This document shows positions 15,722 to 24,694 of a stretch of 64,000 bases of DNA, one piece after another; positions within the stretch are counted from its first letter, which is position 1; the number at the start of each line of letters is the position of its first letter. A program made the translations under genes and the position numbers. The stretch is from Nocardia gamkensis NBRC 108242 (GTDB taxonomy: Bacteria > Actinomycetota > Actinomycetes > Mycobacteriales > Mycobacteriaceae), in the NCBI RefSeq assembly GCF_001612985.1, contig NZ_BDBM01000020.1, positions 62,001 through 126,000 of the forward strand, read 5' to 3'. The notes under the pieces are model-generated. The model had not been told where the DNA came from. It saw only the letters and a program-made list of their open reading frames with translations, and ran no database searches.

Positions 15722-18700
15722 CCATCCAACCGTGTGGCACCCAGCTCACTCTTCAGCAATTCGAGGGCGACCTCGTCCGGGTCGCGCCGGTCGCCGGGGG
15801 CCACCGGATCGGCCGCGGCGGCCATCATCTCCCGCTCCTCTTCCGGCGTCGAGGCTGGAACGGCGCCGTCACCGCTCCAGCCCCGGCTGCTCGCGGCGTC
15901 GCTTTCGCTCGGTTCGGCGTCGTAGGGCGGCGGATAGTCCGCGGGGCCGGGATCATCCGGCAGGTCGGGATAGTCGGGCGGCGGGATGTCGTCCTCCGCG
16001 GGGAACGGGCGCGGACTCGCGCCACCCGCGCGGGCGCGACCCGCGTTACCCGGCTTCTCGGCGCCCGCGTTGCGCGCCTGGCTGGGGCGGGAGAACCTCG
16101 GCGGGGCGGCGGCATCCGGAGCGCGGCCTGTCGCGTTGCCGGATTCACGTCCCGGCTGGCCCGCCGCCTGTCCGCGAGCACGGTTCCCGCTACCGCCGGC
16201 CCGTGGCGCCGGCGCGGGCCGTGGCGACGCGCCGCCCGCTTCCCAGCGCACCTCGTGGTCGCGGCCGAGCACCGCCCGCACCGCCGACCGCACCGCTTCC
16301 AGATTCCGCGGATCGGACAGGCGCTGGGCCAGCGGCGCGTGCTGATGCGCGAAGACGATGACCTCGCCCTCCACCCGGGCGACCGACGCACCGGCGAGCA
16401 TCGCCTGCACGGCCGCGCCGAACTCCCGCACTTTGGCGCGGATATCCGCCCAAGCGGCTTCCACTTCGCGCAGCAGATCACCGCTCGGCGCCGAGGAAGG
16501 ACCGGTGGGCTCCTGCGCGGACGCGTGGGGCGGCCCCGCCTCGGATCGCCCAGAATCGCCCTGACCGGCCGCGGAATCCCGCACGGCGGGCGAGTCGGCG
16601 GCACCGCGCTCAGGCCCGGCGGCAGTACGGCGCGCCGTACTCGGGTCCCCGGCCTCAGGATCACGCCCGACAGCGGAACTCCGCGCCGCATCCGGGCCCG
16701 CGCTCCCATCCTCGCGCCCAGAACTCGACTCCACAGCCCCGCGACCAGACCTCACAGCGGAACTCCGCACCGCATCCAGGCCCGCGCTCCCATCCTCGCG
16801 CCCAGAACTCGACCCGGCAGACGACTCCGCAGCTCCGCGACCAGGCCCGACAACGGAACTCCGCGCCGTATCCCGGCCCGTGCTCCCGTGCTCGCGCCCA
16901 GAACGCAGCCCCGCAGTCGAATCCGCAGCCCCGCGATCAGGTCCGACAGCGGAATCCCGCGCCGTGGTCGACTCTGCGGCCCCCTGATCAGATCCCCCAG
17001 CAGAATTCCGCGGTGTGGTCGAATCGGCAGCCCCGCGATCAGGCCCCACGGCAGAATCCGGCGCAGCAGTCGAGTCGGCGGCCCCGCGCACGTAATCCCG
17101 CGCGGCAGTCGGGTCGGCCCCGGGGGCATTCCCGACGGCCGGATCGACGGTAGGCGACGCCGCCTGCCCACCCGATGCCGGAGAACCCGCCTGCTGCGGC
17201 GACGGAGAAAGTCCCGATTGTGCTACCGCCTCGGAAACGCGCTGCACGGCAGCCGGTCCGGAAGGAGCGCGGCCCGCTCCGGCGGCCGCTGCGCTGCCAA
17301 CCGCTCCGGACGCCTCAGGATTCGGCCCCGACCCACCCGCTGTCCCGGCCTTCGAAGCACTCGGCGCGGCGGTCGCGCTCGGCCCTCCCGCCGGCATCGT
17401 TCCCGCCGACCCGCTGTCGGGCACCACGGCGGCGGCCGGTTCGGCAACCGGCGCAACAGGGTCCGCGCCGCCTTCGGTGCCCGGAGCCGACGCATTCGTG
17501 GACGACTCACCACCGGCGGGCATCGGTCGATGCCCGCCGCCCGGTGCGGCGACAGTGGAACCTGCCGCACCGGAAGACGGACTTCCCGCTCCACCGATCG
17601 ACACCGGGCGATCAGCGGTTCCGGCCCCGGACCCCTCGGTTTGCGCAGAACCGCCGACGGGAGTGGCTCCCCCGGCTTCGGCAGCATCCTCCGAGCGACC
17701 ACCCCCGCGGTTCTCGCGACGAATCGCGGCCAGCGCCTCGGCCCCTCGGCGACGAGGTGACTCCGACGGCGACCCGGCCCCGTGCGTGGGCTGGGCGGGA
17801 GCGGGGGCCGAAGACGCGGCGGGCGCGGCGGCGAAGGGGCCCCCGGCCATACCGCGCTCGAGCCGTTCCAAGCGTTGCAGGGTGGCGGATTCCGCATCGG
17901 ACGCCGAGGGCAGCAACATGCGCGCGCAGACCACTTCGAGCAGCAGTCGCGGCGCCGTCGCGCCGCGCATCTCGCCGAGGCCCTCGTGCAGCAGCTGGGC
18001 GTAACGGGTCAGAGTCGCCGACCCCAATCGCTCGGCTTGGCCCCGCATCCGGTCGAGCACGTCACCCGGGCCGGCGACCAGGCCGCGTTCGGTAGCGTCG
18101 GGCACCGCCCGCATGAGGATCAGGTCCCGGAAGCGATCGAGCAGGTCGGCGGCGAATCGCCGCGGGTCGTGGCCCGCCTCCATCACCCGGTCGACGGTGC
18201 CGAACAACGCGGCGCCGTCGTCGGCGGCCAGCGCCTCGACCGCGTCGTCGATCAGCGCCACGTCGGTGACGCCGAGCAGTGAGACCGCGCGGGCGTACGT
18301 AACGCCCTCGGGGCCCGCGCCCGCCAGCAATTGATCGAGCACGCTCAGGCTGTCGCGCGGCGAGCCGCCGCCCGCGCGAATCACCAAGGGGTAGACCGCT
18401 TCTTCGACCGGCACGTGCTCCTGCTCGCAGATCCGCCCGAGCAGTCCGCGCATCGTGGCCGGCGGCAGCAGCCGGAACGGATAGTGGTGCGTGCGCGAGC
18501 GGATGGTGGGCAGCACCTTGTCCGGCTCGGTGGTCGCGAAGATGAAGATCAGGTGGGCAGGCGGCTCCTCGACGATCTTGAGCAGCGCGTTGAATCCGGC
18601 GGTGGTCACCATGTGCGCCTCGTCGACGATGAACACCCGGTACCTGGACTCGGCGGGCGCGTAGAAGGCGCGGTCCCGCAATTCCCTGGTGTCGTCGACG

Positions 18701-18996
18701 CCGCCGTGGCTCGCGGCGTCGAGTTCGATGACATCCAGGTTGCCGGTACCGCCGGGCCCGAGGGCCACGCAGGACGGGCAGGTACCGCAGGGCGTCGAAG
18801 TGGGGCCCGACACGCAGTTCAGCGAGCGGGCCAGGATGCGCGCGGAGGACGTCTTACCACAGCCGCGTGGACCGGAGAACAGATAGGCATGACTGATCCG
18901 CCCCGTGTCGAGCGCGATACTCAGCGGGTCGGTGACGTGCTCCTGACCCACCACCTCAGCGAACGTTGCCGGTCGGTACTTCCGGTACAGAGCCAC
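15718..18996 (-). CDS. dnaX: DNA polymerase III subunit gamma/tau
   Basis: A 1092-residue clamp-loader ATPase. The N-terminal AAA+ part is complete: Walker A GPRGCGKT (42-49), four zinc Cys (61, 70, 73, 76), Walker B VFIVDEAH (121-128) and the sensor SRT at 167-169. Domain III ends near 390. Residues about 395-840 form a low-complexity linker rich in Ala, Gly, Ser, Asp and Arg, with many variants of DRGAADST and SSGREDGSAG. A folded domain follows (EVEAAWADIRAKVREFGAAV, near 850-930), then another disordered tail ending in a short conserved-looking helix. Tau proteins of relatives are usually several hundred residues shorter; the extra length is the linker. The gene stands alone here, without ybaB and recR. 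Confidence 0.95.
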   Translation of the reverse strand: MALYRKYRPATFAEVVGQEHVTDPLSIALDTGRISHAYLFSGPRGCGKTSSARILARSLNCVSGPTSTPCGTCPSCVALGPGGTGNLDVIELDAASHGGVDDTRELRDRAFYAPAESRYRVFIVDEAHMVTTAGFNALLKIVEEPPAHLIFIFATTEPDKVLPTIRSRTHHYPFRLLPPATMRGLLGRICEQEHVPVEEAVYPLVIRAGGGSPRDSLSVLDQLLAGAGPEGVTYARAVSLLGVTDVALIDDAVEALAADDGAALFGTVDRVMEAGHDPRRFAADLLDRFRDLILMRAVPDATERGLVAGPGDVLDRMRGQAERLGSATLTRYAQLLHEGLGEMRGATAPRLLLEVVCARMLLPSASDAESATLQRLERLERGMAGGPFAAAPAASSAPAPAQPTHGAGSPSESPRRRGAEALAAIRRENRGGGRSEDAAEAGGATPVGGSAQTEGSGAGTADRPVSIGGAGSPSSGAAGSTVAAPGGGHRPMPAGGESSTNASAPGTEGGADPVAPVAEPAAAVVPDSGSAGTMPAGGPSATAAPSASKAGTAGGSGPNPEASGAVGSAAAAGAGRAPSGPAAVQRVSEAVAQSGLSPSPQQAGSPASGGQAASPTVDPAVGNAPGADPTAARDYVRGAADSTAAPDSAVGPDRGAADSTTPRNSAGGSDQGAAESTTARDSAVGPDRGAADSTAGLRSGREHGSTGRDTARSSVVGPGRGAAESSAGSSSGREDGSAGLDAVRSSAVRSGRGAVESSSGREDGSAGPDAARSSAVGRDPEAGDPSTARRTAAGPERGAADSPAVRDSAAGQGDSGRSEAGPPHASAQEPTGPSSAPSGDLLREVEAAWADIRAKVREFGAAVQAMLAGASVARVEGEVIVFAHQHAPLAQRLSDPRNLEAVRSAVRAVLGRDHEVRWEAGGASPRPAPAPRAGGSGNRARGQAAGQPGRESGNATGRAPDAAAPPRFSRPSQARNAGAEKPGNAGRARAGGASPRPFPAEDDIPPPDYPDLPDDPGPADYPPPYDAEPSESDAASSRGWSGDGAVPASTPEEEREMMAAAADPVAPGDRRDPDEVALELLKSELGATRLDG

Positions 18997-19075
18997 GGCC
19001 AGAGGTTACCGGCGACCTCCGACAAAGGACATGCCCGCCCGCTACGCCGGGCTCAGGCCCTCACGGGCACGTAAG

Positions 19076-19091
19076 TGTGATACAAGTCACA
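19076..19091. promoter_or_regulatory. CRP/GlxR-type binding site
   Basis: TGTGATACAAGTCACA matches the cAMP receptor protein consensus TGTGA-N6-TCACA without mismatch. It lies 80 bases upstream of the dnaX start and about 310 bases before the gene at 19401. The rest of this 400-base gap contains a GC-rich hairpin (CCGGTC/GACCGG near 19355-19375) and no gene I can support. Confidence 0.6.
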
Positions 19092-19400
19092 ACATGCGCC
19101 ACGCCTTCTTCAGCGCCCGCCCCTTGCACGCACGATAGCAACCTCAGAGCTATCACTCACGCTGCACGAGCGAAGTCCGGACACAGCCGCCACAGCACCC
19201 TGCCCGGGACGCAGAATGCGGACTCACACCCCGATTTACCTCGACTTTTCGGAGATAACGAAACCGCAACCATGGGTGACATCGATGCAATCGTCTGGCT
19301 AACGTGGCAGTCGGCAACTTCGGTAGCCAAACCTTCATCAGGTTGGTGACCCCGGCCGGTCCCTCATCCCGACCGGGGCACAACCTCGAGAGCACCACGG

Positions 19401-20264
19401 GTGACCAGCGCCAATTCCCCCACTTCCACCGGAGGACCGTCCACCGTGTCGTGTGACGACATCGCCGCCGCCTGGCTGTCCAGCACCGATTTCGCAGGCG
19501 ACCGCTCCGCCGTCGCCCTCTTGAGCCGCGCCATCAGCCCGCAGGAGTTCGCGATCAAACGCGACTCGCTGCCGGTCACCGCGGCAGCCGATCCGGCCAC
19601 CGCAGCCGCCATCCTCGAACTCCTCGAGCGCGGACAGGTGCCGACCATGGCCGCGATCCGCACCCTGACCGCGCAGAACGAGATGCGCCGCGAGGCCGAG
19701 CGCATCGAACGTCTCGGCCGCCGCGCCCAGCGCAGCATCGATGACTTCGGCCGGGTGCTGGCCAAACTGGCCGACGCGCACTGGACCGCGCACGGCTACG
19801 GGCCCACCCGCCGAGACGTGCTGTGCACCGAGCAGATCATGACGCTGATCCGCACCCGCGTCGGCAACATCGCCCCATCGGCGGTCAAACACCTCTGGCT
19901 GATCGAGCGAGCCCAGCGCGCGGGATGGATCGCCTCCAACGCGAATCCCCGGTCCCTGTGCGCGGGCCGCCGTTTCTACGCGGCCCAGTACGGAAACCGG
20001 GTCTCGTTGCGCCCCGTGAACAGCATCGGCACCGCGATCGCGGCTTATCTGGCCGACTACCTCGACGAACACGGCCGCGCGCCACGCTGGTCGGTGGTCG
20101 CGCAAGAACTGCGCGACGACCGCGGCCGCCGGATTTTCCACAACACCGCCGATGCCCGCGCCCAGGAACTCTGGTTGACCACCGCGGAGTGGGTGGAGAT
20201 GCGCGACGACCTGCCCGTGCCCGGACGGAGGGGATTGCGGGCCATCCGTAAGTCCCGCGGCTGA
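19401..20264 (+). CDS. Hypothetical protein, soluble, mostly helical
   Basis: A 287-residue protein with no recognised family. The N-terminus is Ser/Thr/Pro-rich, then long helices follow (PATAAAILELLERGQVPTMA, NEMRREAERIERLGRRAQRS). The middle has WTAHGYGPTRRDVLCTEQIM and VKHLWLIERAQRAGWIA, which could be a winged-helix-like unit, and the C-terminus is basic. GTG 19401 is the first start in frame; the overlapping opposite frame has no features of a protein. No signal peptide or membrane segment is seen. A DNA-associated role is only a guess. Confidence 0.6.
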   Translation: MTSANSPTSTGGPSTVSCDDIAAAWLSSTDFAGDRSAVALLSRAISPQEFAIKRDSLPVTAAADPATAAAILELLERGQVPTMAAIRTLTAQNEMRREAERIERLGRRAQRSIDDFGRVLAKLADAHWTAHGYGPTRRDVLCTEQIMTLIRTRVGNIAPSAVKHLWLIERAQRAGWIASNANPRSLCAGRRFYAAQYGNRVSLRPVNSIGTAIAAYLADYLDEHGRAPRWSVVAQELRDDRGRRIFHNTADARAQELWLTTAEWVEMRDDLPVPGRRGLRAIRKSRG

Positions 20265-20295
20265 CTCGGGCGCCTCCCGCGGGCTCGACACCTTG

Positions 20296-20326
20296 GGTTA
20301 ACGGCGTTACTCTAACGCCGTTAACC
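20296..20326. promoter_or_regulatory. 31-bp perfect inverted repeat, TetR operator
   Basis: Arms GGTTAACGGCGTTA and TAACGCCGTTAACC (14 bp each) flank a CTC spacer, 18 bases before the MMPL start codon. The MMPL gene is followed by an overlapping TetR gene, so this is the likely autoregulatory operator of the pair. Confidence 0.8.
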
Positions 20327-20343
20327 TATCGAGCGGAGCCGCG

Positions 20344-22590
20344 ATGCTGACCCGGATGGCCCGATTCATCACCCGAGCTCCGCGCGCGGTGCTGGCCGCG
20401 GCGCTCGCGGTCGCCGTGCTGTGCGGCGTCTTCGGCGCCACCGCGCCCGCGCACTTGAAGTCCGGCGGGTTCACTTCGAACGACGCCGAATCCGCCCTCG
20501 TCAATGAGCTGATCGCCGACAACTTCGCCGGCGCCGCGCCCAATTTCGTCCTGCTGGTCGGTTCGGACGCGGGTGCGGACGATCCGGCCACCAAGGCGGC
20601 GGGCATCGGGCTGGCCGACGCGCTGAAAGCCCGCGGCGACGTGCGAGGCGTGCAGTCCTACTGGACCACGCCGCAGCCGCTGTCGAACGCGTTGCGCAGC
20701 GCCGATCGCAAGAGCGCCCTGGTCGTCGCCTACCTCGACGGAGACGAGACGCAGGTCCAGCAGACCGCGAGTGAATTGAAGCGGCAGCTCTCCGGCGTCT
20801 CCGACGGCATCACGGTCCGCCAGGGCGGCATCGCCGCGATCTACCACGACGTCACCGAGCAGACCACCCGCGACCTCACCCTGGCCGAGGGCGTCGCGGT
20901 ACCACTGTCGATGATCGTGCTGGTCCTGGTGTTCGGCAGTCTGGTCGCAGCGGCCCTCCCGCTGACCATCGGGGTGTTCGCCATCCTGGCGACGCTGGCG
21001 CTGCTGCGCCTGTGCACGCTGTTCACCGACGTCTCGATCTACGCGTTGAACATGACGACGGCGATGGGGCTGGCGTTGGCCATCGATTCCAGCCTGTTCA
21101 TCGTCAGCCGCTTCCGGGAGGAACTGGCGCGCGGCCTGGATCCGGCCGCCGCCACCATCCGGTCGGTGCAGACCGCGGGGCGCACCGTGCTGTTCTCCGC
21201 ACTCACCGTCGCGCTCTCGCTGGCCGTGCTGAGCGTGTTCGACCTGTACTTCTTGAAGAGCTTCGCCTACGCGGGGGTCGCGGTGGTCGCCGCGGCGGCC
21301 ACCGCATCGATCGTGGTGCTGCCCGCGGCGCTGGTCCTGCTCGGGCACCGGGTGAACTCCCTCGACCTGCGGGCTCCGCTGCGCCGCCTGTTCCGCCGCG
21401 GCGCGCCCGCGCCCGGCCCGCAGGCGCCGGAGGACAGCGGCTGGTATCGGCTGGCAGGTGTGGTGATGCGGCACGCGGCGCCGGTCGCGATCGTGATCAT
21501 CGCGCTGCTGCTGGCGCTGGGCGCGCCGTTCCTGTCGGTGAAGTTCGGTTATCCCGACGACCGGGTGCTGCCGGTCAGCGCCACCAGCCGCCAGGTCGGC
21601 GACGCCCTGCGCACCGAGTTCCCGCAGGCCGATCCGGTCGCGGGCACCACGATCGTGCTGGACGGCTACCACGGTGACAACGCGGCGCTCGGCGGGTACG
21701 CCGCCGAACTGTCGAAGGTCGAGGGCGTGCCCGCGGTTCTGTCCGCCGCCGGGGTCTACACGGCAGGCGCGCGCGTCGCGCCCGCTCCGCCCGGGATGGC
21801 CAACGACACCGGGACCTACCTGAACGTCGCGACCAAGCTGGATCCCTTCTCCCCCGCCGGGGACCGTCAGCTGACGGCGATCCGGGCGATCCCGGCGCCG
21901 GGCGAGGCGCTCTACGGCGGCGCCGCGGCGGCCAACGCCGACTCCCTGCACGCGCTGGCCGCCCGCCTTCCGCTCGCGGCAGGCCTCATCGCCCTCACCA
22001 CCTTCATCGTGTTGTTCCTGTTCACCGGCAGCGTCGTGCTGCCGATCAAAGCCCTGGTGCTGAACACGCTGTCGCTGGCCGCCGCCTTCGGCGCGATGGT
22101 GTGGGTGTTCCAGGAGGGCCATCTGTCCGGGTTGCTCGGCTTCACAGCGGTCGGTTATCTGGTGCCGACCATGCCGATCCTGATGTTCTGCCTGGCCTTC
22201 GGCCTGTCCATGGACTACGAGGTGTTCCTGCTCTCGCGGGTGCGCGAGGAGTGGCTGGCCACCCACGACAACACTCGCGCGGTGGCGGTCGGCCTGGCCC
22301 GCACGGGCCGGATCTTCACCGCGGCCGCCGTGCTGATGGCCATCGTGCTCGGTGCGCTGGTCACCGCGAAGGTGTCGTTCATGCAGCTGCTCGGCCTCGG
22401 CCTCACGCTGACCGTGCTCGCCGACGCCACGATCATCCGCGGTCTGCTCGCGCCCGCGCTCATGCGCCTGCTCGGTCCGGCCAACTGGTGGGCGCCCGCA
22501 CCGCTGGCCCGCCTGCACGCCAAGATCGGGCTGACCGAAGGCGAGGAGGACGCCGCCGCGCGCCCGCTGGAAACCGCGGGGCGCGCGTGA
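20344..22590 (+). CDS. MMPL family RND-type transporter
   Basis: A 748-residue inner-membrane exporter with two repeated halves, each a periplasmic domain plus a set of membrane helices. It opens MLTRMARFITRAPRAVLAAA (first helix). The second half carries the usual GLSMDYEVFLLSRVREEW motif near residue 619. The equivalent site of the first half reads LALAIDSSLFIVSRFREE near 242, with Ser in place of the Tyr normally next to the proton-relay Asp. Members export lipids or drugs by proton motive force. The gene is followed by an overlapping TetR gene and preceded by a perfect 31-bp operator, which points to inducible efflux. Confidence 0.9.
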   Translation: MLTRMARFITRAPRAVLAAALAVAVLCGVFGATAPAHLKSGGFTSNDAESALVNELIADNFAGAAPNFVLLVGSDAGADDPATKAAGIGLADALKARGDVRGVQSYWTTPQPLSNALRSADRKSALVVAYLDGDETQVQQTASELKRQLSGVSDGITVRQGGIAAIYHDVTEQTTRDLTLAEGVAVPLSMIVLVLVFGSLVAAALPLTIGVFAILATLALLRLCTLFTDVSIYALNMTTAMGLALAIDSSLFIVSRFREELARGLDPAAATIRSVQTAGRTVLFSALTVALSLAVLSVFDLYFLKSFAYAGVAVVAAAATASIVVLPAALVLLGHRVNSLDLRAPLRRLFRRGAPAPGPQAPEDSGWYRLAGVVMRHAAPVAIVIIALLLALGAPFLSVKFGYPDDRVLPVSATSRQVGDALRTEFPQADPVAGTTIVLDGYHGDNAALGGYAAELSKVEGVPAVLSAAGVYTAGARVAPAPPGMANDTGTYLNVATKLDPFSPAGDRQLTAIRAIPAPGEALYGGAAAANADSLHALAARLPLAAGLIALTTFIVLFLFTGSVVLPIKALVLNTLSLAAAFGAMVWVFQEGHLSGLLGFTAVGYLVPTMPILMFCLAFGLSMDYEVFLLSRVREEWLATHDNTRAVAVGLARTGRIFTAAAVLMAIVLGALVTAKVSFMQLLGLGLTLTVLADATIIRGLLAPALMRLLGPANWWAPAPLARLHAKIGLTEGEEDAAARPLETAGRA

Positions 22591-23276
22591 TCGGTGGCAG
22601 GCGTCCGCGCTCGCCGCGTGGCTCCGGGGCCCAGCTGCGCGAGGAGATCCTGCGGGCCGCGGCCGAACTGCTCGCCACCACCGGGCATGCCGACGCCGTC
22701 TCGATCCGGGCGGTGAGCAAGCTGGTCGGGGTGAGCGCGCCGTCGATCTACCGGCACTTCGCCGACAAGGACGAACTCATCGATGCCGTCGTCGCCCAGG
22801 CCTTCGAAGACCTCGACGACGCGGTGCGAGCGGCCACCGACCCCACTACCTCACCGGTGAACCAGCTGCACGATCAAGGCATGGCCTACATCCGCTTCGC
22901 CCTCGAGCATCCCGAGCAATACCGGCTGGCGACCGCGCCCACCGAGACCGAGGGCGCGGTGGACCAGGTGCTCACCAGCGGGGCCTTTCAGCAATTCGCG
23001 GCCACGGTGCGCAAGTGCATGGACGACGGGACGATGGCGCCGCGCGACCCGCTGCCCATCGTGCTGGAACTGTGGTCGGTGGCCCACGGCATCGCCTCCC
23101 TGCTGCTCGCCAAGCCCTTCCTGCCCTGGGGCGACGCGGAAGCCGTCGCCTCCCGCGTGCTGGGCGCGACGTGTCTCGGCTACAGCGTGCTCGATCTGGT
23201 CGGCGCGGACCCGCTCACACCGGACACGGTCACGGCGTGGCTGCGCCGCGTCCGGGAGGGCCATTCCCCGGCCTGA
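22587..23276 (+). CDS. TetR family transcriptional regulator
   Basis: A 229-residue repressor. The N-terminal HTH reads REEILRAAAELLATTGHADA, then SIRAVSKLVGVSAPSIYRHF and ADKDELIDAVV, a typical TetR recognition region. The C-terminal part looks like the WHG-type ligand domain (QYRLATAPTE, ELWSVAHGIASLLLAKPF). The GTG start overlaps the MMPL stop as GTGA, so the regulator is translated with the pump it most likely represses through the 20296-20326 palindrome. Confidence 0.9.
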   Translation: MIGGRRPRSPRGSGAQLREEILRAAAELLATTGHADAVSIRAVSKLVGVSAPSIYRHFADKDELIDAVVAQAFEDLDDAVRAATDPTTSPVNQLHDQGMAYIRFALEHPEQYRLATAPTETEGAVDQVLTSGAFQQFAATVRKCMDDGTMAPRDPLPIVLELWSVAHGIASLLLAKPFLPWGDAEAVASRVLGATCLGYSVLDLVGADPLTPDTVTAWLRRVREGHSPA

Positions 23277-23361
23277 CCGCATTTCGACCGAGCGGCCGTC
23301 GGCCCGTGAGCGACCATTCGGTAACTTCCTCGCAGCGCACGCGCGCGGAAGGAGTGAACCC

Positions 23362-24678
23362 GTGTCTTCAACCATCGACCCCGCGGCTACCGCCTGGCTG
23401 CTGGTCAGCACGGCCCTCGTCCTGCTGATGACCCCGGGCCTGGCCATCTTCTACGGCGGCATGGTCCGCTCGACCGGCGTACTCAACATGCTGATGATGA
23501 ACTTCATCGCTATTCCGCTGGTGACGGTGACCTGGCTACTGCTCGGCTACAGCTTGGCGTTCGGCGACGACGCGGGCGGCGGCCTGATCGGCGGCCTCGC
23601 CCACCTCGGCATGGCGGGCATCGATCCGACCTCGGTGCGCGGCTCGGTGCCGGAGCTGTTGTTCGCGACGTTCCAGCTCACCTTCGCGGTCCTGACCGCC
23701 GCGCTGATCAGCGGCGCCATCGCCGATCGGGCCGAGTTCGGCGCGTGGATGATCTTCGTGCCGCTCTGGGCGCTGGTGGTGTACGCGCCGATCGCCCACT
23801 GGGTGTGGGGCCCGGACGGCTGGCTGGCCTCGTTCGGCGCGCTGGACTACGCGGGCGGCCTGGTGGTGGAGATCGCCTCCGGCGCGTCGGCCCTGGCCCT
23901 CGCGCTGGTGCTCGGCCCGCGCATCGGGTTCAAGGTCGATGCGATGCGCCCGCACAACCTGCCCTTCGTGCTGCTCGGTGCGGGCCTGCTGTGGTTCGGC
24001 TGGTTCGGCTTCAACGCCGGTTCGGCGCTGGCGGCCAACGGCCTGGCCGCGGCCGTCTTCCTCAACACCTTGGTGGCGGGCTGCCTCGGCATGCTCGGCT
24101 GGCTGGCGGTCGAGCAGATCCGCGACGGCAGGCCGACCACCTTCGGCGCCGCGTCCGGCGTGGTGGCCGGCCTGGTCGCCATCACTCCCTCGTGCGGGTC
24201 GGTCAACACCCTCGGTGCGCTGCTGGTCGGGCTCGCCGCGGGCGTGCTGTGCTCGTTCGCGGTGGGCTGGAAGTTCAAAGCGGGCTACGACGATTCGCTC
24301 GACGTGGTCGGCGTGCACTTCGTCGGCGGCATCGTGGGCACCGTGCTGATCGGCTTGCTCGCCACCGAGGTGATGACCGGCGGCGTCGAGGGCCTGTTCT
24401 TCGGCGGTGGGCTCGCGCAGCTCGGCAAGCAGCTGGTGGCGGTGCTCGTCGTCGCGGCCTACGCGTTCGGCGTCTCGTTCGCGCTCGGCAAGGGCATCGA
24501 CCGGTTCGTCGGATTCCGGGTCAGCAAGGAGGACGAGACCGCCGGGATCGACTTCGCGCTGCACGCCGAGACGGCGTACGCGGAGGGAGTGCACGGCCAT
24601 GCGCCGCGCCGCCTCGGCGAAGGGCATCTCGGACGTCCGCATGCCCAGCGCCCGCTCGAGGACGATCCGACGGCATGA
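23362..24678 (+). CDS. amt: Ammonium transporter (Amt/MEP family)
   Basis: A 438-residue channel with about 11 membrane helices. Landmarks: GLAIFYGGMVRSTGVLNMLM (helix 1), LLFATFQLTFAVLTAALISG with the Phe-gate region, LWALVVYAPIAHWVWGPDGW, the ligand Asp162 in LDYAGG, and DVVGVHFVGGIVGT with His319 of the twin-His site. The first twin-His position is Glu170 (VVEIASGAS) instead of His, a change known from yeast Mep1/Mep3-type proteins and one that may alter pH dependence. No GlnK (PII) gene follows, unlike the common amt-glnK arrangement. The C-terminal 40 residues are hydrophilic and His-rich. Confidence 0.93.
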   Translation: MSSTIDPAATAWLLVSTALVLLMTPGLAIFYGGMVRSTGVLNMLMMNFIAIPLVTVTWLLLGYSLAFGDDAGGGLIGGLAHLGMAGIDPTSVRGSVPELLFATFQLTFAVLTAALISGAIADRAEFGAWMIFVPLWALVVYAPIAHWVWGPDGWLASFGALDYAGGLVVEIASGASALALALVLGPRIGFKVDAMRPHNLPFVLLGAGLLWFGWFGFNAGSALAANGLAAAVFLNTLVAGCLGMLGWLAVEQIRDGRPTTFGAASGVVAGLVAITPSCGSVNTLGALLVGLAAGVLCSFAVGWKFKAGYDDSLDVVGVHFVGGIVGTVLIGLLATEVMTGGVEGLFFGGGLAQLGKQLVAVLVVAAYAFGVSFALGKGIDRFVGFRVSKEDETAGIDFALHAETAYAEGVHGHAPRRLGEGHLGRPHAQRPLEDDPTA

Positions 24679-24694
24679 GCGCCCGCGTCGCGCC

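Noticed and set aside
19338..20291. Long minus-strand frame opposite the gene at 19401
   Set aside because: Its translation is a Gly/Ala/Arg-rich mirror of the plus-strand gene, typical of high-GC shadow frames; the plus frame has more normal composition and start.
20326..22518. Minus-strand frame of 730 codons
   Set aside because: Antisense to the MMPL gene, with low-complexity Gln/His/Arg composition and no motif.
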